DNA of 64,000 nt. Source: Bartonella kosoyi (GTDB lineage Bacteria; Pseudomonadota; Alphaproteobacteria; Rhizobiales; Rhizobiaceae). The stretch lies in contig NZ_CP031843.2 in assembly GCF_003606325.2 (NCBI RefSeq), positions 1,612,001-1,676,000 on the forward strand. Reading direction: 5' to 3'. Positions 37,648 to 47,177 of the stretch are shown here, one piece after another. The stretch's first letter is position 1, and every line of letters starts with the position of its first letter. The position numbers and the translations under genes were made by a program. Below the pieces are notes generated by a model, which did not search any database, was not told the DNA's origin, and saw nothing but the letters and a program-made list of their open reading frames with translations.

Positions 37648-38073
37648 TTATAATTCCTTCCTATAATAAAGCATCGTTATGCCATAACCTTGTTTGTTTA
37701 ATGCGCGCTTCCAACCTAAGCGTCCTAAAATCTCTATCTCGAAAGCGCCATTCTCACGCGCCCAATCCTCTACAAATGTCAAATTGTCAACTTGATCAAG
37801 AACACCCTTCCCACTACATTCACAAATCAGTGCGCGCTTCTTTCCTAAAACTGTCTGCTGTATCTGTGTTGTAACCGCCGCTAAAAAGCGCGCGTCATCG
37901 TCCAAAACAAGCCATAACTGTTTCTTGCCACTGCAAATCGCTTCAATAAGATCTTGCAACGTGATTTCATGTTTAAAACGTTCCACATATGCTCTAAAGG
38001 ATGCAATGATGTCTTCCAGATAAGGCGCTATACGCTCCATATCCCAAGACGTGGTCAAATAGACTTTTGCCAT
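37648..38073 (-). CDS. Phage GNAT-like protein
   Basis: 141 residues beginning MAKVYLTTSWDMERIAPYLED. Strand-helix order and the C-terminal FEIEILGRLGWKRALNKQGY resemble small phage proteins of the acetyltransferase (GNAT) fold found in tail modules of short-tailed phages. A clear acetyl-CoA loop (Q/R-x-x-G-x-G/A) is not visible, so activity is doubtful. Its start overlaps the stop of the P22-gp10-like gene. Confidence 0.65.
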   Translation of the reverse strand: MAKVYLTTSWDMERIAPYLEDIIASFRAYVERFKHEITLQDLIEAICSGKKQLWLVLDDDARFLAAVTTQIQQTVLGKKRALICECSGKGVLDQVDNLTFVEDWARENGAFEIEILGRLGWKRALNKQGYGITMLYYRKEL

Positions 38074-39530
38074 TACCCTCTGCCTAAAGGACGTAAATCA
38101 ACATCAAACCCCGTAATTGCCGTCCAAGGTTCATTTTTAGGAATGCGTAATTTAAAGCGGTGATAACGATTGCGCGAACGTCCGTGATAAGCACCCGTAG
38201 CATAGGAACATTCTCTCTCCTTGTGCCATGTGATCGGCGTCTGATGATTGCGAAGACGACGTTCTCCGATACTTAAAAGACCTTGCGTCGTATCAACTTC
38301 GGCAAACATTTTTGTGATAAAGTTAAAACTTCCATCCGGTGCCCCCATCTCTTGCGAAACAACCGTTGCCTCCATCGGTGCGCCCGTAAACATAACAAGA
38401 CAATTGTTTTCATCAAAAGCACCAAGCATGGGTGCGCCACTTTGCCAACGGGGGCTGTCTAAAGAAGCAGGCAAGGACTCAAGATTGATCGAGATCTCAT
38501 CTAACTGTTCTAAAGTATAACCTGTCGTAAATACGGGAAACAATGTGAAAGGCTTTCCCTGTATCGTCGACCATTTCTGCAAGCCCCAATCATAAACAAA
38601 GGTCGTTTGCTCGTTATTACCTCTCTTTAAAGACCAGTAAATCCGATTATCAACGGGGTCTATCACTCCTTGCATATTATCAAGAGCAAATTTATCAAAG
38701 GTTTTAAAAACCGTTCTATCAACTTTCTCAAAGCCTATTGGCAAAAGTTGACCATCAGCACTCATCTGATAAAAGCCACCATCACCAGCAAAAAAAGCAT
38801 CACTGCCTCGACAAGCTATAGAAGCTGCACTGCGCGCTCCGCGCTTATCTTGGATCTTTTGAAAAGCAAATACAATTTTAGAACCCGGAACAAAAGTTCC
38901 TGCATAAATCGCAGAACGCATAAAAATGAGTGGATTGCTCGATTCCGTTGCCCCTTGAACGTATTCTCCATCTGGAAAATCTTGAAAATCACAATCTTTC
39001 TGCTTAACTGTCCAATGGGTTGCATCTTCCAAACCAGACCAATGAATGCGATTGGGATGATCTGTCAATTGCATCAAACAAACAAAAGGTCCCCAAACCT
39101 TCACCAATCCGGCTTTCGGTGGATTGCCTCCTAATTCTTCAAATCGTTCGGAACTATGGGTATGAAAGACTTGCGGTTTATCATTTTTATTGACCGCAAT
39201 AACTCTCTGACCAAACAAGGCAAATGACCATTGATTATCCTCATTTGCCTGATAGGTCACACCGCTTTGGCTTATGTCTTTCCAACCCTGCGTTTGACTA
39301 TCATAACTATAAAGCTTTTTGGCTCCTCCTACGATAATCTTAACCCCATTACCACTTCGAAACGCTATACACCCCAAAGGCTTTTCTCCCAAAGGAGCCG
39401 ATACTACCATTGCGCTAGGCATAGGAATATAGCCTCCATCTGCCGGTAAAACATTCACAAGTGTATCCGTAAAGCTGCCATTGACGACCGAAACATCGGG
39501 GCGATAATCAGCGATTGGAAAATAAACCAT
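38073..39530 (-). CDS. P22 gp10-like tail/stabilisation protein
   Basis: 485 residues, predicted beta-rich (propeller-like repeats of about 45 residues), starting MVYFPIADYRPDVSVVNGSF. The first segment (LPADGGYIPMPS, GCIAFRSGNGVKIIVGGAKKLY) matches phage stabilisation proteins of the P22 gp10 type, which plug the portal-tail junction. It is directly preceded (1 bp) by the adaptor gene, as in P22-like tail modules. Confidence 0.75.
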   Translation of the reverse strand: MVYFPIADYRPDVSVVNGSFTDTLVNVLPADGGYIPMPSAMVVSAPLGEKPLGCIAFRSGNGVKIIVGGAKKLYSYDSQTQGWKDISQSGVTYQANEDNQWSFALFGQRVIAVNKNDKPQVFHTHSSERFEELGGNPPKAGLVKVWGPFVCLMQLTDHPNRIHWSGLEDATHWTVKQKDCDFQDFPDGEYVQGATESSNPLIFMRSAIYAGTFVPGSKIVFAFQKIQDKRGARSAASIACRGSDAFFAGDGGFYQMSADGQLLPIGFEKVDRTVFKTFDKFALDNMQGVIDPVDNRIYWSLKRGNNEQTTFVYDWGLQKWSTIQGKPFTLFPVFTTGYTLEQLDEISINLESLPASLDSPRWQSGAPMLGAFDENNCLVMFTGAPMEATVVSQEMGAPDGSFNFITKMFAEVDTTQGLLSIGERRLRNHQTPITWHKERECSYATGAYHGRSRNRYHRFKLRIPKNEPWTAITGFDVDLRPLGRG

Positions 39531-39531
39531 T

Positions 39532-40242
39532 TTAGAAATCCGTTGGAATTATGCGTGTGACGTTATGACGTTTGGACGTCTCTGCACGCAATTCATGCAA
39601 CTGCTCGGTAAAGTCATTATAAGCTGCCGTTGCACAATCGGGTTCTTTAAGGATATTCTTGTACAACTCATATTTTGCACGCGCCTTAATCAGATCAAAC
39701 GCGTGCACAAACCATAGATGCTCTTCATCAACACGCTCTATCTCTGATAAACGCTGTGGAGAGAGTATGAGTTGAATCTGATAGGCTCTGTCCGGTGTGG
39801 GATAAAGATGCAGTTTCCTATCAAAATAACTGTAACAAACCGGTGTTCCTCGCTGCTCTGATGATAACGAAGACTCTAGAGAAAAAGGACTCCTGTGCTC
39901 TAATTCAATCTTATGATGTGGATCAGAACAAAGATAAACGCTCCTTATTTTGACAGCTGTTTCAATATGGCGGGTGTCCGTTGCATCATAAGCGCCTTGA
40001 CCCGCCCGTGTTTCAAACACCACATCACGGCTTTCGTTAAAGTAAAAAGTTTCCCTCTCACAAAAACGAATAGCAGCAAAAATACTTTCTTGGATTTGTG
40101 CTACATACTCGTCCGTAATGTCATCAATCTCATCTTGGATAACAGACACCATGTGTGAAAGCGTTTTTCTATGGTGATAAACATTTTGACTAGCCGGTAT
40201 TGGTCCGCCTGTCCTAACCCGAATATAATGACGCGTCATCAA
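39532..40242 (-). CDS. Head-tail adaptor/tail accessory factor
   Basis: 236 residues (MMTRHYIRVRTGG; the second Met is an equally good start). Mostly helical with a beta segment carrying the FYFNESRDVVFETRAGQGAYDAT and LHLYPTPDRAYQIQL themes seen in phage adaptor proteins of short-tailed phages. Its position between capsid-side genes and the gp10-like gene fits a P22 gp4-like adaptor. Confidence 0.72.
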   Translation of the reverse strand: MMTRHYIRVRTGGPIPASQNVYHHRKTLSHMVSVIQDEIDDITDEYVAQIQESIFAAIRFCERETFYFNESRDVVFETRAGQGAYDATDTRHIETAVKIRSVYLCSDPHHKIELEHRSPFSLESSLSSEQRGTPVCYSYFDRKLHLYPTPDRAYQIQLILSPQRLSEIERVDEEHLWFVHAFDLIKARAKYELYKNILKEPDCATAAYNDFTEQLHELRAETSKRHNVTRIIPTDF

Positions 40243-40269
40243 AATACCTTTCTGTAAGGAATATTATTA

Positions 40270-40298
40270 TTGACATTACACATCATGTGCATTACAGT
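40270..40298 (+). promoter_or_regulatory. Promoter of the HigBA-like pair
   Basis: Perfect -35 TTGACA (40270-40275), 17-bp spacer, -10-like TACAGT (40293-40298). The predicted start of transcription falls at about 40305, exactly at the toxin ATG, so the mRNA may be leaderless. Overlapping repeats of GTGCA (40287-40291, 40297-40301) with a palindromic GTGCAC are plausible operator sequence. Confidence 0.65.
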
Positions 40299-40304
40299 GC
40301 ACTA

Positions 40305-40613
40305 ATGATATTCATTCATAAAACGATAGAATTTGATAATTGGCTTAAGAAACTCAAAGATAAAAAGGCTAAAGCGATTATTCTTCAACGTGTTGTACGC
40401 TTAAAACAAGGACTTTTGGGTGATGTTAAGTTCTTCAATAGCATAGGTGAAGTACGCATCCACTATGGTGCTGGTTACAGAATTTATTTTACCCAAAAAG
40501 GCTCTGATTTTATCCTTTTGTTATGTGGTGGAGATAAATCAACGCAGCAAAGGGATATCGAACAAGCGTTAAAGTTAAAAGAGGAGTACAGTGATGAAAA
40601 CAACCCCATTTAA
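40305..40613 (+). CDS. HigB-like (RelE/ParE superfamily) toxin
   Basis: About 102 residues from the ATG at 40305. The fold pattern matches 'addiction module killer' proteins: FDNWLKKLKDKKAKAIILQR, then RIHYGAGYRIYFTQ, then LLCGGDKSTQQRDIEQA. The alternative GTG at 40287 lies upstream of the predicted -10 box and is unlikely. Toxin-first order, reading against all surrounding structural genes: a self-contained insertion (moron) between the adaptor and capsid-associated genes. It overlaps the antitoxin start by 20 bp. Confidence 0.88.
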   Translation: MIFIHKTIEFDNWLKKLKDKKAKAIILQRVVRLKQGLLGDVKFFNSIGEVRIHYGAGYRIYFTQKGSDFILLLCGGDKSTQQRDIEQALKLKEEYSDENNPI

Positions 40614-40878
40614 ACCAGAAGAATATCTTGAAGACATTGAAGTACAACAAGCATTTCTCAATGAAGCCTTCAAAACTGGTGATGCCGCTCATATAGCGGA
40701 TGCCATTGGTATCGTTGCTCGCTCTCAAAATATGCGTGCTTTAGCAAAAGAAACCAATCGCGAACGCAGTGGATTATATCGCTCCTTAAGTAAAACGGGT
40801 GACCCCAAGCTTTCTACTTTAGTCGCTGTCTTATCTGCCCTTAACCTGCAACTCTTTGTACAGTCTTCTACTTCATAA
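40594..40878 (+). CDS. HigA-like antitoxin (HTH, addiction module antidote)
   Basis: About 94 residues from ATG 40594, which has GAGGAG seven bases upstream; a GTG one codon earlier is less likely. The HTH is in MRALAKETNRERSGLYRSLS followed by GDPKLSTLVAVLSALNLQL, typical of this antidote family. Translation overlaps the end of the toxin gene. Confidence 0.88.
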   Translation: MKTTPFKPEEYLEDIEVQQAFLNEAFKTGDAAHIADAIGIVARSQNMRALAKETNRERSGLYRSLSKTGDPKLSTLVAVLSALNLQLFVQSSTS

Positions 40879-40913
40879 ACTGAAGGAGAGTTAATAGATC
40901 TCTCCTCTCAATT

Positions 40914-41294
40914 TCAGTGATTGGTTACGAATTCAACGACTATACTTGCTTGACCAGCTTGGACTGTTTTATCGGCTTTGGCATAAAGCGTGACCTCTTT
41001 ATCAAAGGGAACAAACTCCTTCTGATTAGAAATCGTCGCTGCTTTAATACCCGCTTGTTTGATCTCTAACTCACCAAATTCAGTCCCGCCAGCAGTGCTG
41101 CCTATTTTGACCTTTGTGTCCGAAAACGCTGTCTTAATAAACGCCTTGATTGATGTTATTAAAGCACCACGAGGGAGAGTGCCTATCTTCATTACGTTTT
41201 CTTTATCTTGGTAACTAAAATTAAGACGCAAGAAGCTTACCTGCTGCGTATGAAGGTTTCTCCCCTGTAAGGGTTCTGGTAAATAATCTGCCAT
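40914..41294 (-). CDS. Capsid-associated small protein, copy 2
   Basis: 126 residues from ATG 41292-41294 (MADYLPEPLQGRNLHTQQ). Strongly similar over its whole length to the gene upstream (shared RNLHTQQVSFLRLN and LPRGALITSIK). Beta-rich, with a C-terminal VVEFVTNH. Position immediately after the capsid gene suggests a head decoration protein or head fibre; family not identified. Longer open frame upstream overlaps copy 1 and is not used. Confidence 0.7.
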   Translation of the reverse strand: MADYLPEPLQGRNLHTQQVSFLRLNFSYQDKENVMKIGTLPRGALITSIKAFIKTAFSDTKVKIGSTAGGTEFGELEIKQAGIKAATISNQKEFVPFDKEVTLYAKADKTVQAGQASIVVEFVTNH

Positions 41295-41305
41295 ATCTTG
41301 TCCCC

Positions 41306-41686
41306 TTAATGATTTGCCACAAATTGCACGACCACAACACACTCACCAGCATCTGTGGTTTTATCTCTTGTTGCATAAAGGGTCATTTCTTTATCCTCTG
41401 GAGCAAAAACCTTTTGGTCTGTTGGTGTAAAATCTTGTGTGGTTTGGGCTTTGATATCTTTTTCGCCAAACTCATTGCCCCCATAGCTGCTGCCAATCTT
41501 CAATTTTGCTTCGGAAAATGCCGTCTTCACAAACGTTTTAATTGAAGTAATCAAAGCGCCACGAGGCAAAATTCCGATTTTCTCTGTAAGATGCTTCTCT
41601 TTATGTGAGATATTCAAACGCAAAAAGCTTACCTGTTGGGTATGAAGATTTCTGCCCTGTAATGGAGGGGGTAATTGATCTGCCAT
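41306..41686 (-). CDS. Capsid-associated small protein, copy 1
   Basis: 126 residues starting MADQLPPPLQGRNLHTQQ, with GGAGG upstream on the minus strand. Paralogue of copy 2 in tandem, 11 bp apart; divergence is concentrated in the second half (YGGNEFGEKDIKAQTTQ versus AGGTEFGELEIKQAG). Probably virion decoration. Confidence 0.7.
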   Translation of the reverse strand: MADQLPPPLQGRNLHTQQVSFLRLNISHKEKHLTEKIGILPRGALITSIKTFVKTAFSEAKLKIGSSYGGNEFGEKDIKAQTTQDFTPTDQKVFAPEDKEMTLYATRDKTTDAGECVVVVQFVANH

Positions 41687-41708
41687 GTCTTGTTTTCCTC
41701 CTTAATGT

Positions 41709-42836
41709 TTACGCTGCGGCTTCACCGCTGTAGGTAGGAATAACAATCGTTCCAAAATCTTGGGCTGTCTGTCCACTATTTGGCATTTGGAAACGAGTTT
41801 TCTTCATTCCTATCAAAGTTTTTGCTGCAACACCAAATTCACGTTCATAATCAAAATACTCTTCTTTAAGGGTGTAATTTGTTGCACTATGATTTTTCCC
41901 AAAACCTATAATTGCACTCTGCGCTCCTAAGAACACCGCACGACGCACGCTTTTGACCGCTGTATGATCTGTCGATTTTACACCATGGGTAACATGAATA
42001 GCTTCGCGTAAAACAACACCATTATACATACCAAGAGAGCCATCAAAGATTGGGTTCTTCGCACGAGAGGTTGCATAAACCGATTTTTGAATATCTAACC
42101 ATTCTCCAGCAGCGGTATTGGTTCGCAATTGCATTACTTGGGTTGGGTGCAAATAGAGAACATAAACATCATCACCATTGACATGGACGGGAGAAATTTG
42201 TGGATTAGCAAGCTTTGCTTGTTTAACCGCTTCATCAATCAGCTTCAAACTAAAGCTATGTTTGGCTTTATCGGTAAGATCTTCATCCTTGGTTTTTGCA
42301 TCGGGACGAATAATCCGTTCACTGCTTGGTGCCATGATTTCATTAAAGCCATAATGAACCGGTTTAATGTACACTTCTCGACCATCAACACTGATTGTAC
42401 GCGCTGTATAACCACAAACCTGCAAAAAGAACATGATGCTTAAACGATTAGCATACCAGCGAACCAAACCCTCTTTGGCTTTTTTGCGTAAATTCGGGAG
42501 GATTCTCTGTTGATCAATCGAGTCATCATTGGCAACACGCGCCGCATGTAAAAGCTCATTAATCACCAACCGATCATTCATAAATTGAAGCGCTTCTTCA
42601 TTGCCCTCTAAGGTTTCACCTTGCGTGACACCATCTCCAAACAGATTGACCAACAAACTAAATGTAACACTATCCCCTGCACTCTTATGGGTTTCGTTAT
42701 AAAGCTGGATAATACTGTTCGAACTTTTGCCAATCAGAGGGGCTATTTTCGTCGCTTTCAAAACTTCATTGCTTAACTTCTGTGACCACAATTTCACCGA
42801 TTGCGGATCATGAGTCCCTATATGTGTTGTTGCCAT
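41709..42836 (-). CDS. Major capsid protein, N4-gp56 family
   Basis: About 375 residues from ATG 42834-42836 (MATTHIGTHDPQSVKLWSQK). Recognised from family-typical blocks: GDSVTFSLLVNLFGDGVTQG, then ALQFMNDRLVINELLHAARV, and late GQTAQDFGTIVIPTYSG. Builds the icosahedral shell. Scaffold gene lies upstream and decoration-like genes downstream, as expected. A four-codon longer start exists. Confidence 0.87.
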   Translation of the reverse strand: MATTHIGTHDPQSVKLWSQKLSNEVLKATKIAPLIGKSSNSIIQLYNETHKSAGDSVTFSLLVNLFGDGVTQGETLEGNEEALQFMNDRLVINELLHAARVANDDSIDQQRILPNLRKKAKEGLVRWYANRLSIMFFLQVCGYTARTISVDGREVYIKPVHYGFNEIMAPSSERIIRPDAKTKDEDLTDKAKHSFSLKLIDEAVKQAKLANPQISPVHVNGDDVYVLYLHPTQVMQLRTNTAAGEWLDIQKSVYATSRAKNPIFDGSLGMYNGVVLREAIHVTHGVKSTDHTAVKSVRRAVFLGAQSAIIGFGKNHSATNYTLKEEYFDYEREFGVAAKTLIGMKKTRFQMPNSGQTAQDFGTIVIPTYSGEAAA

Positions 42837-42861
42837 TTTTTGTTTCACCTTTCTTTGCTAT

Positions 42862-42885
42862 AAAAAAACCGGCTTTAAAGCCGGT
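42862..42885 (-). terminator. Intrinsic terminator ahead of the capsid gene
   Basis: An 18-base perfect palindrome ACCGGCTTTAAAGCCGGT (42868-42885) followed on the minus strand by seven T. A second small stem (CCGC...GCGG, about 42893-42907) lies beside it. It sits between scaffold stop and capsid start, so it could lower or separate their expression. Confidence 0.8.
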
Positions 42886-42929
42886 GGAAAACCCGCATCA
42901 GAGGCGGATTATGCTGTAAAATCTATTGC

Positions 42930-43832
42930 CTAATCGGGGTCTGCACCCATAATTTCATAAAAACGCGCTTCATTCTTCGGATTGGATATCCACACATCAA
43001 ATTCCTTCTCTGACATATCGGATAGAGTTTGTTTAGTCATTGGTCCAGTACTCCCTCCTCCACCAGATGCCGTTAAGGTTCGCGCAGAATTCTGACGGCT
43101 TTGAAGCGCAGCAACTTGATCATTGGCTTGGACCGCTTGGTTTTGATAACCAAGATTTTGCGCTATCCTATAAAGCTCTTCTGCTGGATTAACCCCTTTT
43201 TGTGCACAAGTCGCTACAATTGTACGTAGTTCATCCCCTATAATCGCATCTATCGTACTTTTTTGTGCATAATTCGGATAAACAGAAGACCATGCATTCA
43301 ACTGCTTTGCACGCGTCTCATAAAGAAAATTTGCTGCCGCATCAAAGTCACTGTATTTATCTTTGATAGAGGTCACAGAACTTTCTAAAAATTGATTCAA
43401 ATGTCCATTAAATTCTTGGGTTTCAATGGCTTGTCTTTGCACATCTTGCTGTGCACGAATATACGCATCTTGCTCTTGAAGCTTTTTTCCCATCCAACTC
43501 ATATAACCAATAATGTCTTGTGTAGGATCTGGAGGTCTGCTTTCCCCTTCAGCCATTGGCGCTTGAGATTGAGGTTCATAAAACTTAGTAAGTGCTTCAC
43601 GGGCTTGGTTGGCTTGCTGTTCTGCACGCTGCTGCTCTATACTAGGAACGATTTCTGAAGGCTTTTCAACGGGCTCTGCAATCGGCTCTGGAGGTGTTGC
43701 ATCATGACTCTCAACCGCCTCCACCTCATGATCAACATCAAAAGAGCTCTCATCATCATCAAAAACCGGTGCTCCAACCCTATAATCTTCATTCATACCT
43801 TCATTCATCACTTCGTTCATTTCTGCATTCAT
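42930..43832 (-). CDS. Capsid scaffolding-like protein
   Basis: 300 residues. The acidic N-terminal half (DDDESSFDVDHEVEAVESHD) and Q/A-rich helical second half, plus position between portal and capsid genes, are typical of scaffold proteins that guide procapsid assembly and then leave. The N-terminus has tandem M-N-E units (MNAEMNEVMNEGMNED), giving four in-frame ATGs, so the true start is ambiguous (43832, 43820, 43808 or 43796). Confidence 0.75.
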   Translation of the reverse strand: MNAEMNEVMNEGMNEDYRVGAPVFDDDESSFDVDHEVEAVESHDATPPEPIAEPVEKPSEIVPSIEQQRAEQQANQAREALTKFYEPQSQAPMAEGESRPPDPTQDIIGYMSWMGKKLQEQDAYIRAQQDVQRQAIETQEFNGHLNQFLESSVTSIKDKYSDFDAAANFLYETRAKQLNAWSSVYPNYAQKSTIDAIIGDELRTIVATCAQKGVNPAEELYRIAQNLGYQNQAVQANDQVAALQSRQNSARTLTASGGGGSTGPMTKQTLSDMSEKEFDVWISNPKNEARFYEIMGADPD

Positions 43833-43845
43833 TCTCTAACCTCTC

Positions 43846-45864
43846 TTAAATGCTTCTTCCCCTGTACGTTGCGGCTCTCTCCCGCATAATCTGATTTTGC
43901 GCTCGTTCATTAAGAATACGCTCCCGTTCAAGCTCATGGCGTTGTTGCATCAATTCCGCTTCCAATTCCGCTCTCTTTTGACGCATGACCAATTCAATCT
44001 GCTTGCCTTGCAAATCCATCTGTTGCATCTGGCTTTTGGTCGCAATATCCTGCTGCTTTTCTTGCAACTTCATTTCTTGTTCTGGATTCATTTGCTGTTG
44101 TTGGGCTTGTTGTGCCATTTGCTGCTGTTGCATCTTCTCGCTTACACGATTGAGTAATGACGCAGGCAATGGCGAATAACGAAGTAAATCAAGCATGATA
44201 TCCGGTGTAACGGCATTTTGAAGCAACGGTAACAGCTGCGTGATAATACCAAAGGTACGCTCTTTTTCGTTCGGGCTGGTGGGTGCATCATCCACCACAA
44301 TATCATAATCAACACTCATCACCGCTTCACGGGTCAACGGAATATATTGCGCATTCTCCTCTCCCGATATCCGGACTAAACGACCATCAGACAAATAATT
44401 CTGTATAAGGTGCAAAATGATCTTGCCCTGCCTTTTGCGATACAAACGCAAACCATCAAACAAACAAGCAAGCAGGTTAAGACTGGATTGACGCCGTTGT
44501 GCCTCTAAAATCCCTGCTTGTGAAACTTCTCTCGTTCCAATAAACTCTGGTGAGAGACCTGTAACTTGATTAATTGCTTCTTTCGCTTCATTAAACAGTT
44601 GGAAAAAGCCGGTTGGAAATTGCGCTACGGGTTTGGGTTGTATCTTACCCCCTGCCAAAGCACCATTTTTCAAAACCGTAATACTATCTACCCTGCTCCA
44701 ACTTTTTACCGCTTCTCTCTCATCTTCAAACGCTCCCCTCTCAGCCATAATCCCACCTTTGGATTGGCTATTGAGAATATGCATAACTTGACTAAAATAT
44801 TTATTCGCCCAGCGTTGAGGGTCTTTTGTCGGTCTTACAACCCCATAAAATTGCCGTTCTATCTTATCAAAATACCCCGTGATACACTCCCAACCCAACT
44901 GACCCGCTGGAACCAAAGGTTGATCAGGGCATTCAAGCAGTTTTCTCCCTAAAAAGGCGCGTTTTACAACCTTTTTATTGAAAGCCGCCCCTTGGATATC
45001 GGGCATCATGCATTGGAGCTGCTTAAACTCCTCTTCGCTGTAATCACGCAATTCTCCCGTTTCCAAATCGGGTGCCTTGTAATATCGTTCGCTTTCAAAC
45101 CAACGACATTCCACAAGCGTAACCATCCGTCGACCGTTTTCAACATCAATGCCCTTCTCATCATCGTAAGCTTCAAGATCATTATGATGAACGCCTTCAT
45201 AAGCAGCCCCATCACGCGCCCAATCAGCACTCAGTTCACTCCAATGGACTTTTGGAAACATTTGCTTGGCTACGTCTAATGGCTTGCGGTCGACATACCA
45301 CATGCGTTGTGCATCCGTTAAATTCGGTTGCACTGCCGCACTATCCCAAACCATTTTCAAAGGGTCTAAACGCGTAATGACCGGTTCACCATCAAGACTA
45401 TTTTCGTAATCAAGCCGCGTATCTGTCCACCCCATACCGCAGATGACAGCATCTTGGAAAGCATCACTATCTGCATATTCAGCATGTGCCATATCGCGAA
45501 ACCATTCTGCCGCTCCTGTAAGCAATTCACTTGGCAATGCCTTGCCTATTTGACGGGGAATAAATTGCACTTCGCGCTTATTATTGCGTTCTGAACCCAC
45601 AACAGCATTCACAAGTGGGGCAATGCGATTAAACGTCATAACGGGGCGGCGTTGCTCTTTTAAAGCCGCTAAATCTTGATCATTCCACTGATCACCATTG
45701 TAAAATTGAAAATCCTCCCTTGCGTGTTCACGCCATTTGTTCACATGCTCCACATCTTCTTTGTACCAACTGACTAACTTGCGAAACAAACCTTCTGTTG
45801 ACAGATCTGAGATGTTGCTCTCTTGCTCTAAATGCTCTTCATCATCCATCATTCTGCCATCCAT
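43846..45864 (-). CDS. Portal protein (P22-like)
   Basis: 672 residues. Blocks typical of large podovirus portals: FQFYNGDQWNDQDLAALKEQ, RPVMTFNRIAPLVNAVVGSE, and GLSPEFIGTREVSQAGILEA. The long C-terminal third is Q/M/E-rich coiled coil (a barrel-like extension as in P22). It forms the dodecameric DNA gate at the capsid vertex. The start overlaps the terminase stop; ATGs at 45864, 45852 and 45849 are all possible. Confidence 0.88.
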   Translation of the reverse strand: MDGRMMDDEEHLEQESNISDLSTEGLFRKLVSWYKEDVEHVNKWREHAREDFQFYNGDQWNDQDLAALKEQRRPVMTFNRIAPLVNAVVGSERNNKREVQFIPRQIGKALPSELLTGAAEWFRDMAHAEYADSDAFQDAVICGMGWTDTRLDYENSLDGEPVITRLDPLKMVWDSAAVQPNLTDAQRMWYVDRKPLDVAKQMFPKVHWSELSADWARDGAAYEGVHHNDLEAYDDEKGIDVENGRRMVTLVECRWFESERYYKAPDLETGELRDYSEEEFKQLQCMMPDIQGAAFNKKVVKRAFLGRKLLECPDQPLVPAGQLGWECITGYFDKIERQFYGVVRPTKDPQRWANKYFSQVMHILNSQSKGGIMAERGAFEDEREAVKSWSRVDSITVLKNGALAGGKIQPKPVAQFPTGFFQLFNEAKEAINQVTGLSPEFIGTREVSQAGILEAQRRQSSLNLLACLFDGLRLYRKRQGKIILHLIQNYLSDGRLVRISGEENAQYIPLTREAVMSVDYDIVVDDAPTSPNEKERTFGIITQLLPLLQNAVTPDIMLDLLRYSPLPASLLNRVSEKMQQQQMAQQAQQQQMNPEQEMKLQEKQQDIATKSQMQQMDLQGKQIELVMRQKRAELEAELMQQRHELERERILNERAQNQIMRERAATYRGRSI

Positions 45865-47177
45865 GACGTGCTTTCATAGGCTTCTCTACCGCTATAAGCT
45901 GGTCTCTTCTGTCTCTGCATTGGCTGTTCATACCCCACACACATTAATCCAAAAGCATCTGCACCATGACTGGACCAATCATGTTCTGCTCCCAAGCCAA
46001 TATTACGCTTCTCATCCCATTTCTCATGATACCAATTCAGTGCCTTACGCCCCGCTACTGTCGTCTCCTCATTGAACCAAACAGAGGGTAGAATACGTCG
46101 TACTGCCTCGATACGCATTTTGACAGCACCAGCCCCTTGATTTGGTATCACTTGCGTTTCAAAACCCGCATCATTTAAAGCACTCTCAAAACTCACATTG
46201 TGCACACGGTCTCTGGTCGCACCATCATGGGGGAGAACCATCAGTGCCTTCTCATAGCCATTGTGACGCAACCAACCGATATGCTCCGATAACGGCTGTC
46301 CTTGCGCTTCGTAATAATCAAGCACTCTGATCTCTCTCCCTACAAATTGCGCTATCCATATTGCTGTGGCATCTGCCTTAGCTCCCGTGCCCCCAATATC
46401 CCAAAAAGCCCGTATCTGCATTAAAGGATCACGCGCAACACGCCCTATCCGCCCCTCTTGCTCCGCTGCCAACATTTCTTTTTGATAGTAAGCGCCCTGA
46501 ACCGCTGTAAGATAAGCCCCTTCCCATATATGCTTATAGGTTTCTGGACGATTTCTAAGGTCATCAAGCCGCGCTTCATTCAAGATCTTGGGAAACTTCG
46601 GATTGTCTGACCAATTAATCTCCACACGCTTAATGGATTCATTGTCTGAAAAGCGAAACCGCCTTTCAACCGGTGCATTGTCTCGCAACGGGTTCCATGT
46701 GACCCATAACTCTGCACGCCATCCCTCTCCCTCTTCACGCAACGTTGGAATGAGTGTCTGCCAAGCTGTTTCTGTTACCGGCTCTGCCTCATCAACCCAA
46801 CAAAGCAAAATACGCCCCATGGATTTGATACTGGCTATATTACGGTCCAGTCCAGAAAACTGAAAAGCTATACGACCATCATTTGACTTAATCGAAGCCT
46901 CTCCAACCTTGTAATATTCGCTTAAAAAGTCATGGGCTTCAATGGCGCGCTTAATCTCCTCCAATGAACTTTCTGCTAGCGAATTTTGAAACTGACGTGC
47001 ACAAAGAATAGTCCCTGATATTCCCTGCATACCAAATTGATAGCCTTTTAAAGCAGCCATCAAGGCAAATGATCTTGTTTTACCAGACCCTCGTCCACCC
47101 CAAGCCGCACGTACCAAAGCATCCCCTGCAAAAATAGGGATAAGTTTTGGTACAATCTTAATCTGTCTTGTCGTCAT
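45849..47177 (-). CDS. Terminase large subunit (TerL)
   Basis: 442 residues, packaging ATPase/nuclease. Walker A-type loop in RAAWGGRGSGKTRSFALMAA, Walker B-type strand ILLCWVDEAEP, coupling motif region LWVTWNPLRD. The nuclease domain has an Asp in IRAFWDIGGTGAKADATAIW. Recalls the PBSX/P22-type large terminases. Its start overlaps the end of the TerS-like gene by 20 bp. Confidence 0.92.
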   Translation of the reverse strand: MTTRQIKIVPKLIPIFAGDALVRAAWGGRGSGKTRSFALMAALKGYQFGMQGISGTILCARQFQNSLAESSLEEIKRAIEAHDFLSEYYKVGEASIKSNDGRIAFQFSGLDRNIASIKSMGRILLCWVDEAEPVTETAWQTLIPTLREEGEGWRAELWVTWNPLRDNAPVERRFRFSDNESIKRVEINWSDNPKFPKILNEARLDDLRNRPETYKHIWEGAYLTAVQGAYYQKEMLAAEQEGRIGRVARDPLMQIRAFWDIGGTGAKADATAIWIAQFVGREIRVLDYYEAQGQPLSEHIGWLRHNGYEKALMVLPHDGATRDRVHNVSFESALNDAGFETQVIPNQGAGAVKMRIEAVRRILPSVWFNEETTVAGRKALNWYHEKWDEKRNIGLGAEHDWSSHGADAFGLMCVGYEQPMQRQKRPAYSGREAYESTSWMAE

